A stretch of DNA of 64,000 nucleotides from Symbiodinium natans (Eukaryota > Sar > Dinophyceae > Suessiales > Symbiodiniaceae). The stretch lies in assembly GCA_905221605.1 (NCBI GenBank), contig CAJNDS010000315.1:104540-168539 (forward strand), in the 5' to 3' direction. The position numbers and the translations under genes were made by a program. The number at the start of each line of letters is the position of its first letter. The stretch's first letter is position 1. The notes under the pieces were generated by a model that saw only the letters and a list, made by a program, of their open reading frames with translations, did not search any database and had not been told where the DNA came from. Shown here piece by piece: positions 1 through 12,408 of the stretch.

Positions 1-2624
1 GCGCAATGAAAAAAGAGAGCCGGCAGTTGCCCTTTGTGCACAAGACGTCGAGCCTCTACCGTGAAAGGATACTTAGGAGGATGTTTTCGTCTATCTCAGT
101 GTTCAAGAAGAACCGAAACTGAGCAAATCTGCCAGTGCCCCGTGGCAAAAAATATTCAGGGAAAGTCCCGCCACCGACAGCGGACAGCCCTCACAACTAG
201 CAGGTGATTTTCATGTGCACGCTTCTGATTGTCACATTCCGAGTGTGACATCTGTTCAGACTCGTTTGACCCTTTTGTTTGCTCGGATGGGTTGGCCTTC
301 TTCCAATGACTGCCCATGGTCTGACCTACAGCTGCTGTTCCACATTTGTCACCAATAGTCATGCCCACCCTGCTTGCTCCAGTGATGTGTGGGCTGTCAG
401 CTGGGTCGTGGTGTGAAGTAATTCAACGTCATGGCAAGACTCTTCATCTGTTGTGGCCATCCTGGCAAATCTGGCAATCCCCGGCGATGCATGTAAGGGC
501 AGTTCGTGTTGTGAAGGACGCTTGCCTGAGGGAGCCTGGTAGGAAATACGTAATGTTTGGAGGGACCATCAATGTCGCATAGGAGACGTGCGCAGCAGCA
601 TCAGAAAAGGACAAGCCCGTTTATTTCGGAAGTCTCGGGACAGGCGAACCCCGAACCCTAAAGTGCGAGTCGAAATGCAAACAACCGGGTGACGTAGGCA
701 TCTTGTCCATCCCCTGTGACATTGAAAGACTCGGGATGTAGTGCGACGTAGTGCGACAGAATCGACAAAGCTGATTGCCCACTTGCGGTGGCAGGATGGT
801 CATTTGGCAGACTACAAAACTGGCGTGGACCATGCAGAATGAGTGGTTAAGAGGAGCCGAAGCAGGCTTTTTCAGCAACATTTCCGATGTTCCCGTGCAG
901 CTCTCAGTGGCTTCTCTGTGAAGCGTTGCTGCGTGCCGCATTCATGCTACTTTCTTGTGGCTTGGTGCGAGGACATGAAAAGCCAAGGTTATGACAACGC
1001 CATTTGCGGGAGTAGTTCGTGCTGTCGTGCTCCACAATTGCTCGACTGTGGACGTCTTGACATACCGATGGGATACGATGTTGGGGAAAAATGCCTCCAC
1101 GGAGCTGCAATACTTGTGCATGCACCCGCTTCGGGGTGGGAATGTGACCTATTGGCCTCCAGAAGCCATTGCTGACGCGCTGGAAGGGTCGGAGCCACGC
1201 AAGACAGCTTGATTGACATGCTAGGTTGCTTGAACTGGTCTTGATGGTCTTGAGCACTTGTGCTGAAGCGCCTGAAGGTCGGAGGACCTTGAGGGCCCGG
1301 AGGGCCATCACCATGGCGCCGGCGCTCCGCCGAAGGTGGTGAAAGAGATCGCGGCCGTGGTTCCGGGGTTTGATGCTCTGCTCCAACAGAAGACCACTTC
1401 TCAACCACGAGAAAGCAAACACGTGCAGACTGTGCACGCAGACTGCAGACTGCAGACTGATGTGCCTTGAAGAACCTGTTTCTTTTCGCCGTCGATCGCT
1501 CCCCTCTTGTGTTGCCCGGGCTGCATGGAGGTAGGAGGGAGGGGGGTGTTCCGAGTTTCCTCCCCCCAAAAGGCAAAGGTTCCCCAAGCAGCCAGTCCGG
1601 GGGGAGAGGGTGTTGTGCGAGATGGGGGGTGGATTCGGGGGACCTACCGGGCATCCTGCCTCGTTGTCCGTATGTTGAACACCGCACCCTGATTCTGGCA
1701 CGCTACTCGTGCAGGGTCCTCGACGCTGAAAGAAAGGAAGGAAGGAAAGAAGGAAATAAAGAAAGTCAGAAATAACAAACGAACGACGAACGAGAGAGCG
1801 AGGGAGCGAGAGAGCGAGAGAGCTGGGACCATGCATCGAGTTTCACTCCTGGAGCAACCCCGAGAGACTGACCACTCCGATAGCACCCCTGCCAAAGGCG
1901 AAACAGTGAAGTCGTGTGTCAACTACTGCTAGTGGGGGAAAAGCCTTTACTTGGATGCTGAAGTTGAGCGGTGGACGCGACGGGGAAGCCAAGTGCATAG
2001 AGTGCCTCTGAGCCCAAGTAGGGGTCAAGGAATGGTTGAGGGCCTCCGAGGGAAGTGCTGGTTGGAGGAGCAGAGGTTGGCTTGAGAGAGTAAACGGAGG
2101 GCTCGATGGGGGTTGGGGAAGGGCTTCGTGTCGGGTTGTGTCTGGGGGAGGAGAGGTTAGGTGAGGTTGACTTGAAGGGCTGACTGTGAGGAGCGGCATG
2201 AGAGTGCGCGGGACAGGGTGGGGCGGCACTTGAGCTGGGTCGAAGCTGGCCTCGACCCCGAGCAGGTATGTACAGTGTCCGGAGGACACCGTAGCGGGGC
2301 GTGCCTTGGCACGGGGTTTCCCCCAAAGCCACAAGAAAGAATGGGAAAGAAAGAACTGGTGTGGATATTGTGGTGCTGGAGTGGTATATGGGATGAGTGA
2401 AGTCGCCCAACAGTACGAGAGGAAGCCCCTGCCAATGTGTCTTCCCTTCCTCTGAGCTGCTCTCCTCCCTTGCAACCGATGTGTCAGAGCCACCGGCCAA
2501 TACCGGCCAATTGTCATGTCCCATGGCAAGTAGAGTCTAGAGGATGTTAGGATCGCCGTGCATTTTTTTTGTTTTAGCCCCTCCTTCTCCTTTCTGGGAA
2601 AAGGTGAAGCTTTCACTCACTCAG

Positions 2625-2714
2625 TCACTCAGTTTCAGTTTCAGTTTCAGTTTCAGTTTCAGTTTCAGTGTCAGTGTCAGTGTCTGTTTCTGTTTCTGTT
2701 TCTGTTTCTGTTTC
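2625..2714. repeat. Hexamer microsatellite (TTTCAG)n then (TGTTTC)n
   Basis: Tandem hexamers TTTCAG run for about 40 bases, pass through TGTCAG variants and end as TGTTTC units. The change of unit along the array suggests stepwise mutation and expansion of one ancestral hexamer. Confidence 0.9.
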
Positions 2715-3737
2715 GTTCGATCAGAGTACGCCGCTGCCTAATTACGGGCCATGCAAAACAGCCTGGCGCAGAAACCAATGCAGCTAGCACACACTGTATG
2801 CAGTCAGGTGAAGCAGAAAGTGCAGCGATCCCGAAGGTATTCTGCACAAAAGTGCTGAGGAGTGAGCCGGCGCCCCACGGCCAAAGCCGTCCGCGGGCAC
2901 TCACGAAGGAATCTAGAACAAGCCCTGCGGTGCTCATGCCAGTCGTGACTTTGCCAGGGCTCTATATGCCACCGCTGAAATGAGCCCATCAAGCCACAAA
3001 CTCGCCACCGGGGGTTCAAGGTGACGTAACATACCACTGAGCAAAAAATGCCAGCAGTCCGTGGTCACAGTGCCACGCAAAGCATCGACTCCTTTGAAAC
3101 ACGCAACTGTCGCCCAACTGCAGTCCTGTCGGGATGCGTCTCAGCTGGTCGCAGTCGAAACAGTGCTTAATGACGGTCTCACTCGGTCTCAACCTCAAGT
3201 TGCTCAGAATCCGATGCCTCGAAGTTCTGGGCATTATTCTTTCCGAAGTCTCCACAAAGATCTGCAGAAGTCTAGCCTTCAAATTGGCGATGCCGCGTGA
3301 CGCCATCATGTCACCTCCCAGCTCGTCAAAGACTTGGTTGCCTGATCTAATGGCTGCTGCACTTGCATCACTGAAGTCACACGTCCACGATCTCGATTCG
3401 GCAGAATACGGGGAAGCGGCCCCCAACCACCAGTGATGGCCACTGCTCCGCAAGGATAGCTGCCATGCATCATCATCAACGCTTCCACCCCTGTTCAGCA
3501 AAGTGCCGGCCAATCCAGTACTTTCCTGTATTGCTAGCCTGAGTTCCGAAGCGATGCTGCCCCTGAGGCGCTGAAATGCACTCGTCGACAAGGCAGAACT
3601 CCTGATTGCCCCATGGCTCTTGCCGACGCCTCATGGTGCCAGGTTGGGCTGTGGGGAATTGCGCGCCGGGGCGCAGTCCAGCTTTCTAAGAAAGCTCTGG
3701 GGCTTCAGCAATGCAAAAAGCTCGATCCGAAACGCTA

Positions 3738-3845
3738 CTCAGTCAGTCAGTCAGTCAGTCAGTCAGTCAGTCAGTGAGTCAGCCTCACTCTCGCTCTCGC
3801 TCTCGCTCTCGCTCTCGCTCTCGCTCTCGCCCTCACTCTCGCTCC
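3738..3845. repeat. Compound microsatellite (TCAG)n and (CTCGCT)n
   Basis: About eleven copies of TCAG are followed after a short spacer by about nine copies of a CTCGCT hexamer. Both arrays keep three or more frames open, which explains the Ser/Arg-rich open frames seen here. Confidence 0.9.
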
Positions 3846-5457
3846 CTCACTGCTCGCCCTTTGAGGGGGGCCAGCCCAAAGGCCTCGGTCCAACAGTGGG
3901 TGAGATGCTTTGCCCACGATAATCATGAGGGTAGTCGTATGAGACGAGACGGCATCAACTCTGGAGCAACAAGCATCGACAGGATGTCCCCATTAACGTA
4001 GCAAAACATCGATACCGTGCCATCTGCTCTCGAGTCCTTCCGAAAATTGGTGCACCCCCTTTTTTACCGGAATCGGCCAGAGATGGCCAGAGCATGACTA
4101 GGAGAGCTAGCGGTCCCATGCCACAGACGCACGGCTCAGTGTTTTCCAGGGGCGTTGTTTGGTGAATGTGTGTTGGAGGGTTGACGGATGGGCTTTGGAG
4201 GCCCCGTCATCGCGAATAGTTGTTGGCATCTTTTTGGCGGAAGCGGCAGTCCCCAACCCTCACGCAAGGACAAGGCTTGGAGCGAGGTGCAAATGGTTGA
4301 GCACTTCCTCGCGAAAGTCGCCAGGACCCAGACTGAAACCACGCGAACAGGCGCACGTCTGTGTCAGCTATTCTCCTTGCTCCCAGGCAGGCGCAGGGCC
4401 AACCCCACAACATTGATTTCGAGGTGGTCGAGTCGCCCTGTCTTGAATCTCACCTCGTCTTCGGCAAGCCGAAGCTCCTAGTAGGGCGCTTAACAGCTCG
4501 TTGGGGCCTTCCAAATTTTGAGAGCTCTGGGTTTGTGGCTTTTATCGTGGAGCATTGTCGATCTCGAGGGCTTGCGTGCAGGACAGGTACCTTAGCATGG
4601 TGATCTTCGAGGGAAAAATCAGCGAGGCCCGCAGATCAGTCTGTCTGTGCCAAACCAGCTTGCGCTGCCAATTGCAAGCACCTGCCTTCAGACGGTTTTT
4701 CCTTTTCCGCTGCGCGTCCGTTCGTGGCAAGGTGCAGACGGCTTCATGCGCCAGGGCTGCCAAAAGATGGAACAGTTCTTACCATTCTACTTTCTGCCAT
4801 CGCCATGAGCAGATATCAGTTCCTCACGAGCGGAAAAAGCAGTTTGACACAATAAATATTCTTCTGATCATGGTCCTCGTGGTCAAGTTTCTGGTCAGCA
4901 ACCTTCACGAAGTTTCCAACCACTTCGTTGGTCTGCGTCTCAGCACCCAGGGAGCACACCTGCTTGCTTTTGCACTAAGTGCTGCCAGCAATCTTTGCGT
5001 TTAAGGGCTACCGTCCACCCGATCTCGATGCGACAAGCATCTGGAGGGACTCGGAGTGAAAATGCTGCTGGGTCGAAATCGGATTCCTTGGTACAGGCTG
5101 TGCACGACAATGCCATTCAAATGCCATTTCCACAGCCCACTGGAACAGAGCCTTAGAGCCCCGGAAGTCAGCTGCAATCGCTCAGGATGTCCATTATGCT
5201 TTGCTTGGCGCTGCAGGCCCGGCTTCTTGTGCAGTTGGCAACATTCGGCACAATTGAGCTTTTGTTCCTACTTTCGTTTTTGCCATGTTGTTGGCCCCAG
5301 AGGGCGCAGCCTGCAGTTTGCAGGCCATGCGCGGCGTCATGTTCCTGATCGTGTGGCGCAAGGGACACATCATCATGGCGCTGCGGCCTCAGCGCATGTC
5401 ACAGCTCCCGCCCTGCAGGCGTGGATTTGAGGGCACGACGCCTATGCTAAACGAGGG

Positions 5458-6102
5458 TTGATCTATCTAACTTTGGGGCTCGCAAAAACGAGGATTGTAC
5501 TAGCCCAGAATTGGTGCTTCGACGATTCGAGGTATGTTCCAGAGCTTGGCTTCGAGACCAGGCTCAAGAATCAGTGGGGAGCGGCCCTCACTTTTTGCAG
5601 AACCCCCGAGCAGATCTCTCCCCTAGGAGGTCGTGCCTTGTATCCCCCCAATTCTTTTTACAACTACAAAAAACATGAGCGTTTAGATGGTTTGGGGTAC
5701 CCAGTTCCGTACTTCCCTACCAAGAACGCGTTAGACAAACCCGAGGCTTGCGTTGTGGTGGGGCACGTGGTGGTCTGCATCCTGAACGAAATCGACAAGT
5801 TCTGGGGTTGTTCCAAAACCGTTTGTGGTGTCAGCCCCAGACTCATGAACTGTGCCTTCTGGCTGGGCTGGTGCGTGCTGGTGGTCATGTGCTCCATTCC
5901 AATGCTGGCCGTGGCGTACTTCTGCTTCGACTTCGCCTTGAAGGCAGTAGTGGGCTGTGATGGTTGCGATTCGGTGGTTTCCGACAGTTTCCGATACTAT
6001 AGTTTTGACGTTGAATTTTGTTTTCAATTTTTTTTACAGTTTTTCTACTCGTTCAAGCTGCCCCCTTCAAAACGCAAGCCTGTGCCAGCCAGCATTCAAT
6101 GA
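5458..6102 (+). CDS. Possible exon of a membrane protein, family not recognised
   Basis: An open frame of 214 codons. Its middle third (about 5740-5950) reads like real coding sequence. It contains a hydrophobic segment with several Cys and aromatic residues (around ALDKPEACVVVGHVVVCIL) and a second strongly hydrophobic stretch (FWLGWCVLVVMCSIPMLAV), so one or two membrane passes are likely. The 5' part and the Phe-rich tail look non-coding. Only an internal exon may be real; a GT at about 5950 could be its donor. No family is recognised and no neighbour helps. Confidence 0.25.
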   Translation: MIYLTLGLAKTRIVLAQNWCFDDSRYVPELGFETRLKNQWGAALTFCRTPEQISPLGGRALYPPNSFYNYKKHERLDGLGYPVPYFPTKNALDKPEACVVVGHVVVCILNEIDKFWGCSKTVCGVSPRLMNCAFWLGWCVLVVMCSIPMLAVAYFCFDFALKAVVGCDGCDSVVSDSFRYYSFDVEFCFQFFLQFFYSFKLPPSKRKPVPASIQ

Positions 6103-8039
6103 TGGCCCAATGAGAGTGCGTGGTGCAGGGCCTGGAATCCTGCCATATCTTTAGTTCTGATGGCGCCGTGATATCCGAAGACTTCGAGGATGCGGCAAGG
6201 TGGAGCGGTGCCTTGGCAGCATGAAGAAATTGAAGAAAGCTTGGTTCCTGCAGCAGCGGAGACAGTGTTGGGCGACCCTGACAACACTGAGGTATTCTGT
6301 TCGTTGTGTTCGGGTTCCTGTCAATGTTGGAGGCAGTCCTATGGCTTTGGGTCCATGTTCTGGTCCCGGACAGGCGCGTGGAACGCACTTTCACGTGAGC
6401 AGTAGCTCAGTAGCTGCTAGCTAAGAACCCACCGAAGTCGACTTCTTTTCCAGACGATGGCATCAGAGTCAAGGGTTTGCGAAAAGGGTTCCGGTGCCGG
6501 CGACCCCAAGAACTTGGCTGTTCTACACATTTCAACACCATTCCTCCAGCGCGCATGTGGCGCCAGGAAGAAGCTGCAACCAGAGGTGACGCCCTCCTTG
6601 CTGAGTCGAACTGGTGGCTATGTGAGCGTGGAGGGTCAGGAAACGGAGGACAAGATGGTGATGTCTGCCTGCTGTGCTGCACCCTAATTCGCTTTAATTA
6701 ATGCTGTGCAAGTTGCGTCTCAAAGCAGGCGGCAGCTATACCAAAAACAGGTATGGCGATCCGTTGGCTTGCTAAATGCAAGCGCGCTCGACACAAGACG
6801 CTCGCAGAACTGCCGCGGGGAAGTCGTCGGCTTGGGCAGGCAGGTGCAATTCAAGCTTCAGACTAAGACAGCCCCTGTGGGGTACTGAAGTATTGGGGTA
6901 CTGTGAATGTCCGCAGCTTTATTTTTGTGCCCCCAGCGAAGCGCGAACATCAGACTTCGCTTAGACTTAGCATTGTGGGCCGCTGCACCCTGCGCAGGTA
7001 GCAGATTTTGCTTTGGTTGCTGCTGAGGAGCAAATTTCTAATCATGGGCATTGGTGACACGTCTGAAGGAGGCCTCCATGCGGGGGAACAAGCACACTGG
7101 CCGGAAGCACAAGAATCAGAACAAAAAGACAAGGCCAAGCGGATGTGCTTGCAGTGGCAGCGCTTGAAGTTGAAAATGTTGGTAGCAACAGGCCATCAGT
7201 CATCGCGGCCAAACGCCGCAGCAAGGACATCGATCAAGTGCATGAAGACTTGAAGGCACTGTGTGCATGCAGTTCTCGTGGCATCTGATGAAAAACGAGA
7301 CGGAACCCTGACACCTCAGGCGCCGCAAAAGTTTCAGCCTGGCACGCTTCCACGTGACGAAGACCTGCATGACACCTAGGGTGACTAGGGTGCTGATGCT
7401 GTGGAAGTCAGCTGCTTGACCACTGAACACGCACAGAGACCCAGGCCTGGTATGGGCCAGTTCTACTGCATAGCTTGCCGCCATCTAAGAGTCCCCGAGT
7501 TCCCCCTTTCTGGAGGAGTTTTTTTTGTGATATCACCGGCTCATCAGGCAATCGCTTCTTCGCATCTGCCGAAGTCAAGGACAAGCACGAACGATCAAAG
7601 CCATGCCCCCAAAGTCTTTTTGCGGGTCTTGAAGCGGTGCAGCCCGGGCTGCACACTGCAGCTGCCATTGCGACCCAGGTTGCACAAAAGGAGGTTGCAG
7701 AAAGCTTCAGACGACCCCCATACGCAGCAGGATGCTGAGATGGCTGTTGGCTTGACAACCCAAAGATAGCCCCGGGACGCTTGTCCTCTTCAGTTTCACC
7801 TGATTGTGCACTTGCGCAAGCAAAGATCATCAGAAGTAGATGTTTGAGTTTGTTTTCATGACTTCACTCACGTTCCGCCGGAGAACTGGAGGGGCCACAA
7901 TGCGTCGCAGCCGAGACTGAGCTTCGCAGCTGTCCAACAGAATCCAACAAACCAGACAGAATCATCAAGAACCGCAAGTGGCACACCATGCTTACTACAG
8001 CACGTCCATCGCCGTACATGATCTTAGCGGCCTTGCCAG
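6103..8039. other. No supported gene
   Basis: Short overlapping open frames occur on both strands, none with a motif or a convincing start. A short fragment at 6457-6687 has ordinary amino-acid composition but nothing recognisable. Confidence 0.4.
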
Positions 8040-9422
8040 ATGCCGCTACCGTCAAGCCAGTCAAGCCAATGTGCGAGACCGGCCCACGCGGCCCATGCCC
8101 ACGCGGCCCACGTGGCCTGCGCAGCCCACGGCAAAGGACAGGGCGACCGCAGAGACATTGAAATCGCAGAAGCAGAAGCTGCGGAAGCAGCTGATGCTGA
8201 AGAGGTTTTCTGTCTTGGCTGGGAAAGGTGGTCCGAAGAGCTTGCCCAGGCGGTGGCCTCCAATCGGCCGTGGCCAATGCCACCTGCCATGTTGGCCGAT
8301 GCACCAGTTGCTGCCGTCCGTGTGGCAGAGGCGGCGATGAACGCAGTAGCTGCCATCTGGAGCACAGATGTGGAGTACAGGAGGCTCCTGCAGCATGTGG
8401 AGGAGCTGCAGCTGCAGCTGCAAAGCATGGGAAAAGGCGACAAGGATGCTAGCTCCGCTTCACAGCCTTCGCAGCCATCGCTGCCACTGCATGAGCAGCA
8501 GCGCCTTGCAAAGGCCCTCCTCAATGAGGAGCAGGAAGTGCGAAGGCTCCGGGAGAGGGAAAAGGCCTTAAGCGAGCAACTTGCGGCGGCGCGTGCCACA
8601 GCTCGAAAGCTCAAGGATCGGGATGCCACTTACTCTGCAACAGATCTGGAGAGGCAGGCCGCTCTTACAACTGCCAAGCGCCAGGAGGCAACTGCACGGC
8701 AACAGTACCATGACCGAGAATCCGAGATTCAGACGCTGCGGCGCGAGGTTAACGACTTGTCATCGCAACTTGCCAAGAAAGACGCTGTGCAGGCTTCTTT
8801 AAGCAACCAGGTTCGTCAGCTGAACATCCAGTTGCAAAAGGCAAGACAACAGCGGGAAGACTTGACTTTTGACTTGAGGCAGTATCTCACATCCATGCAG
8901 GATCATTTTGCAGCCGATGAGTTGCGCGAAAGTGCCGTGACTGAAGTTCTCAAAGACAAGGAGATTCACCCTGGTAGTGTGGCATCACCGTCTCCGTCCA
9001 GAGCTGCGAAGTCCCCGCCTAGATCTGTGAGGTCTCCGAGGCCAGCGAGGTCTCCTGCAAGGGCTCTGAAGCAGGAACATTCAAAGAATTCCCTTGCCGC
9101 GAAACTGCTCGAGTTCGACCGGCCAGAGTCTCCTGCGCGTATCCCGGAAGATCACTCCAGGCCAGTGCGCGACCGAAACCTGAATGGCCCCGCTACTTGG
9201 CGTTCACGAAGCCCAGACCCTTCGTCTAGATCCCCATCGAGCCCACGGTACTTCGAGGTCACGGAGGCAGACATCTTGGGAGACTGGGCAACAGATCGCT
9301 CCCCGAGTCCTGCGCGTTGGACCGAGGCAGCGCGACCCACAAAGTCAAAGTCACCTGTTCGTTTCACCTCGCAAAGTCCTCGATCGCGAGGTCAGGGAAA
9401 GATTTCCGTGAATTTGCAGTAG
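8040..9422 (+). CDS. Coiled-coil protein with SP/RS-rich tail
   Basis: A 460-residue uninterrupted frame starting at an ATG. Residues 1-45 are low complexity (Ala/His repeats from a short DNA tandem repeat), so the true start could be a later Met such as that near residue 78. Residues about 110-290 have Leu/Ala heptads with many Glu, Arg, Lys and Gln (for example QEVRRLREREKALSEQL) and should form a long coiled coil. Residues about 310-460 are basic and dotted with SP, RSP and SPAR motifs, typical of proline-directed kinase sites or SR-like tails. This layout suits a cytoskeletal, centrosomal or nuclear scaffold, but no family is recognised. It ends in TAG and shows no intron. Confidence 0.7.
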   Translation: MPLPSSQSSQCARPAHAAHAHAAHVACAAHGKGQGDRRDIEIAEAEAAEAADAEEVFCLGWERWSEELAQAVASNRPWPMPPAMLADAPVAAVRVAEAAMNAVAAIWSTDVEYRRLLQHVEELQLQLQSMGKGDKDASSASQPSQPSLPLHEQQRLAKALLNEEQEVRRLREREKALSEQLAAARATARKLKDRDATYSATDLERQAALTTAKRQEATARQQYHDRESEIQTLRREVNDLSSQLAKKDAVQASLSNQVRQLNIQLQKARQQREDLTFDLRQYLTSMQDHFAADELRESAVTEVLKDKEIHPGSVASPSPSRAAKSPPRSVRSPRPARSPARALKQEHSKNSLAAKLLEFDRPESPARIPEDHSRPVRDRNLNGPATWRSRSPDPSSRSPSSPRYFEVTEADILGDWATDRSPSPARWTEAARPTKSKSPVRFTSQSPRSRGQGKISVNLQ

Positions 9423-10125
9423 AGGCTTGTCCATACTCCAAGAGCATACCGTTCACATGGGGGTTCCTCGGGTGTGATTGTGCATCCGTAGCCTCATGTC
9501 ATCTTACGTCATCGTAGGCCATTCAATGGCATCCATTCCTTGGGCACTGATACGCTTGCGGCTCACTTCTCTCCGGGTACACCATGTGGATTTCCATCCC
9601 ATGAAACGAGACCCTACATGCCCCCAAAACAATTCTGGACATTGCCATGCTCCTGCTCTTTTTGGCTTTTTCGAATGGCTCGTGGTCGGGGTGACTTAGC
9701 CTGCTGGCGCTCTCACGCCTGCCCCCGCCTTACTTACAAACCCTTTAGGCTCCCTTTCGTCCTTTCGCCAACATGTAGACGGCTCGGGTGCTCAAGCAAG
9801 ACCCCCCTAAACAGCTAGACATCCCCAAGCTCGAACACCAGCCCTTTGCGGCTACACACCCCGATGCGAACACCTGTCTTGGGACCTACGATGACTTCCC
9901 CAAAGTGCAAAAGAAGCGTCACTTCTCTCTCATGTTCTGGACTGCCACCCCAGTGTCAGGTCGGCAAGTCATGCTTTAAGACCTTTCCTGTAAAAATAAC
10001 AGGTGGATAAACTTAAGACTTTGCAGTTCAATCGAACATGCCGCCCTTCCAAAGGCTTGAAACTGATTCAGCGAAAAGCATCAAGGAACACAAAACAACC
10101 TCAAAGAACATCAGAGCATGGAGCC
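9423..10125. other. Intergenic, nothing recognised
   Basis: The 700 bases between the coiled-coil gene and the FSH hydrolase hold only short frames with no motif. The 5' leader of the hydrolase probably lies near 10000-10125. Confidence 0.4.
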
Positions 10126-10790
10126 ATGGATCCATATGTGGCCTCTGCGCCCAAGCTGCGCGTACTTTGTCTGCACGGACGCTGCCAGACAGCGTCGACC
10201 TTCGAGAGGAAGCTTGAGCGCGTAGTGGCTAAGTCAGCCAGCTTCGCCGATTTCGTGCCGCGAGTCTGCAGTGAGTACGCGGATGGGACGGAAACTATTG
10301 GTAGAATGTCAGTACCTTCCTGAGTTGCAGTGGCACTTGCACCCTGGCCTAGGTTTGTGGATGGTCCACTTGAGCTACCTTTGCAGCACGGGGAGCGCAT
10401 CAACACGAAACTGAGTTGCAAGCAGAAGGCTTCATGAGCGGTGTGTGGGTCCTGGTGTACACCGGAGTGGGGGCTTGGGGTGAGCGTTGTTTTCCATTGA
10501 ATCAATGGCAAGTTGGGGCCAGGGTCAATTGGAGTTTACGAATGCTGTCAGGAGAGCTTGGTGGCCAGAGGGTGCTTCGAGATCGGATGACGCTGCTGTG
10601 CGTGAGGCTGGTCGTAGAAGCAGAGCACCTTGCTGCTGGTCGGTTTGAGAGCGACCTGTCCAAAAGGTGTTGTCACGAGCATGGATGGAGCTTGGCCCAT
10701 TCGATGGCGTTCTGGGCTTCTCGGAGGGAGCGGCTGCAGCGCTGCTCTGTTGCCAATGGGCCGGGCAGAATGACACACTCCCCGAGCCGT
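10126..10790 (+). CDS. FSH-family serine hydrolase, N-terminal two thirds in four exons
   Basis: Four short exons together match the alpha/beta-hydrolase family of yeast FSH1 and human OVCA2. Exon 1 (10126-10270) starts MDPYVASAPKLRVLCLHG, the first beta strand and oxyanion loop, and ends at a GTGAGT donor. Exon 2 (about 10350-10415) gives FVDGPLELPLQ, the family's F-x-D-(A/G)-P-x-E-L motif. Exon 3 (about 10552-10605) gives RAWWPEG, the conserved R-x-W-W. Exon 4 (about 10674-10780) gives LGPFDGVLGFSEGAAAALL, with nucleophile elbow G-F-S-E-G. The usual downstream Asp and His of the triad are not visible in the next kilobase, so the 3' exons are missing, far away or decayed. Substrates of the family are short esters; this one is unknown. 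Exon edges are approximate. Confidence 0.7.
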
Positions 10791-12408
10791 GCATGAAATT
10801 GAAGCCTTTCGAGGAAGCACGTAACAGTAGCAGAATGCTTAACCCCATACCTAAGCCCCCCTAAACCTAGATCCTCAACCTTAGTGCTGGTTGGAGCCGT
10901 ATGCACCTACCTCGCTTGGCTTGTCCCAATGTGAGCGGCTAAAACCATGGCATTCCATGAACACCCTAGACTGTTGTGCACTTTGGGGGAATGGGTGCTT
11001 CTGAGCCACTCTTGGGCCGAGGAGATCGATGCGGCGTGCCGTCGCTTGAAGTTAGAGGGTTGGTTTCTGGGGGATTCAGAGAGCACCGTTCCAGCTCAAG
11101 GGAAGACGTAAAGAAATGTAAATAGATGGATACATGAAGTACATTCATACATCCAAAAATGTTTACGGGTTGCTGCCTACAACGGTTCCTACGCTACCTG
11201 ATTCGGGCGGCCATACAGTCAGACTCCCGAAGCCATAAAACCATTGAACCATTGAAGCGTTCAGCTCCTACGCCGACTCCCAAACCAAGAATACCAGTAC
11301 TTGGTGCCCCATACACCTCCCTTCTGTATAGGGCTTCAAGGTTCAAGCTTGGATGCTGAAGTCAAAGCAAGCCTGAGCGGGAGTCCGACAGGGTTGGCGG
11401 GTATGGAGTTCGATTGCGCGCGGAGTGTCGGCTGGAAGTTGAATTCTGGGTCATGCGATTTTTTCGAAAACGGCCCATATATGAGTTACAATAATGTCGT
11501 GTGCTTGACAAGTGTTTCCACAGTTGTGAAACACCATCCTTCAGCATATTTTCCGCACTTGCTCAAGAATTTGAACATAGGTTCAAGCTGAACCTGTGTT
11601 GTTGAGTGTCAGATAACTGAGGCTATGACACCGATAAATACACGACATTTCTGAGTCAACCTGGATTCAGGTTTAATATGTCTGAATAGATCACGACGTA
11701 TCCTGCACTCAATTAAATTGGGTTCTGCTATTGTTTTTCTCAACCTTCATAAGCTGTAGTGTTTTCAAGCTTGGTTTAAGTTCAACGCTGAACTCACATT
11801 TGGAACTACATGAACAAGGGTTTTTCTTCGATTGTGAGTCGTGAAACCCTTTGTGTATTCCGACAAAATACCACGCAGTAGCCCGAACACAATGTAGTTG
11901 CAATCCCTAGAGCCTTCAAAAAGACATATTGCAGGAGACTCATGCTCTTGTGGTCTCACGCGTTTGCTTGCTGTATGAAGTGGGCGTGCTCAGTTTTTCA
12001 AGAATGCCTATTCTGCCTTTCCGCAACTTGTCAGCCATCACTTGTAGTTCCTGTGAAAACCTTCATACTATGAATGCTCCAATTAGGTTCAAGCCCGTAC
12101 GTTCTTGTTTCAGTTGTAATGCGTCGTGCTTGTTTGTTTATCTCTAGAGTATTGTATATGACCGAAATGGCTTGGTTATATCCTACTGTTGCTTGCGCCT
12201 GTAACCTTTCATGCGGTTACAGCTCTAGGGGAACTGCTGTAGGCTTTCGCGCATAAGTCAGTTAGACTATTAAACAAATAGTGTGTGTGTGTGTGTGCAT
12301 GCGAAATACTATGAATGTCCATCTTGTTTCATGCTTTGTCCAAGGCCGCTCTTCTCGGAGCTCGCTTTTGCAGTCCTTGCAGGGGCGCCCTCGCCCCCCT
12401 CAGGGTCG
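10791..12408. other. No supported gene; (GT)n near the end
   Basis: Expected to hold the 3' exons of the FSH hydrolase, but none were recognised. The stretch from about 11150 to 12260 is clearly more AT-rich than its surroundings. A short CCCCTAAACC-type telomere-like piece lies at 10845-10875, and a (GT)n tract at 12281-12298. A 7-bp-arm palindrome built on AGGTTCA lies near 11577. Confidence 0.4.

Larger units (their letters stand above)
1..5457. other. Gene-poor stretch, no supported gene
   Basis: I see no recognisable protein family here. Several open frames of 100-310 codons exist on both strands (for example minus 904-1836 and 1843-2616), but they are rich in Pro, Ser and Arg and look like by-products of skewed composition. 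Simple repeats lie at about 2625-2714 and 3738-3845. A minus-strand frame at 3016-3591 (191 codons) has more even composition but no motif I know. Confidence 0.5.

Noticed and set aside
904-2616. Long minus-strand frames of 310 and 257 codons
   Set aside because: Pro/Ser/Arg-rich with no motif and overlapping other open frames; explained by skewed base composition.
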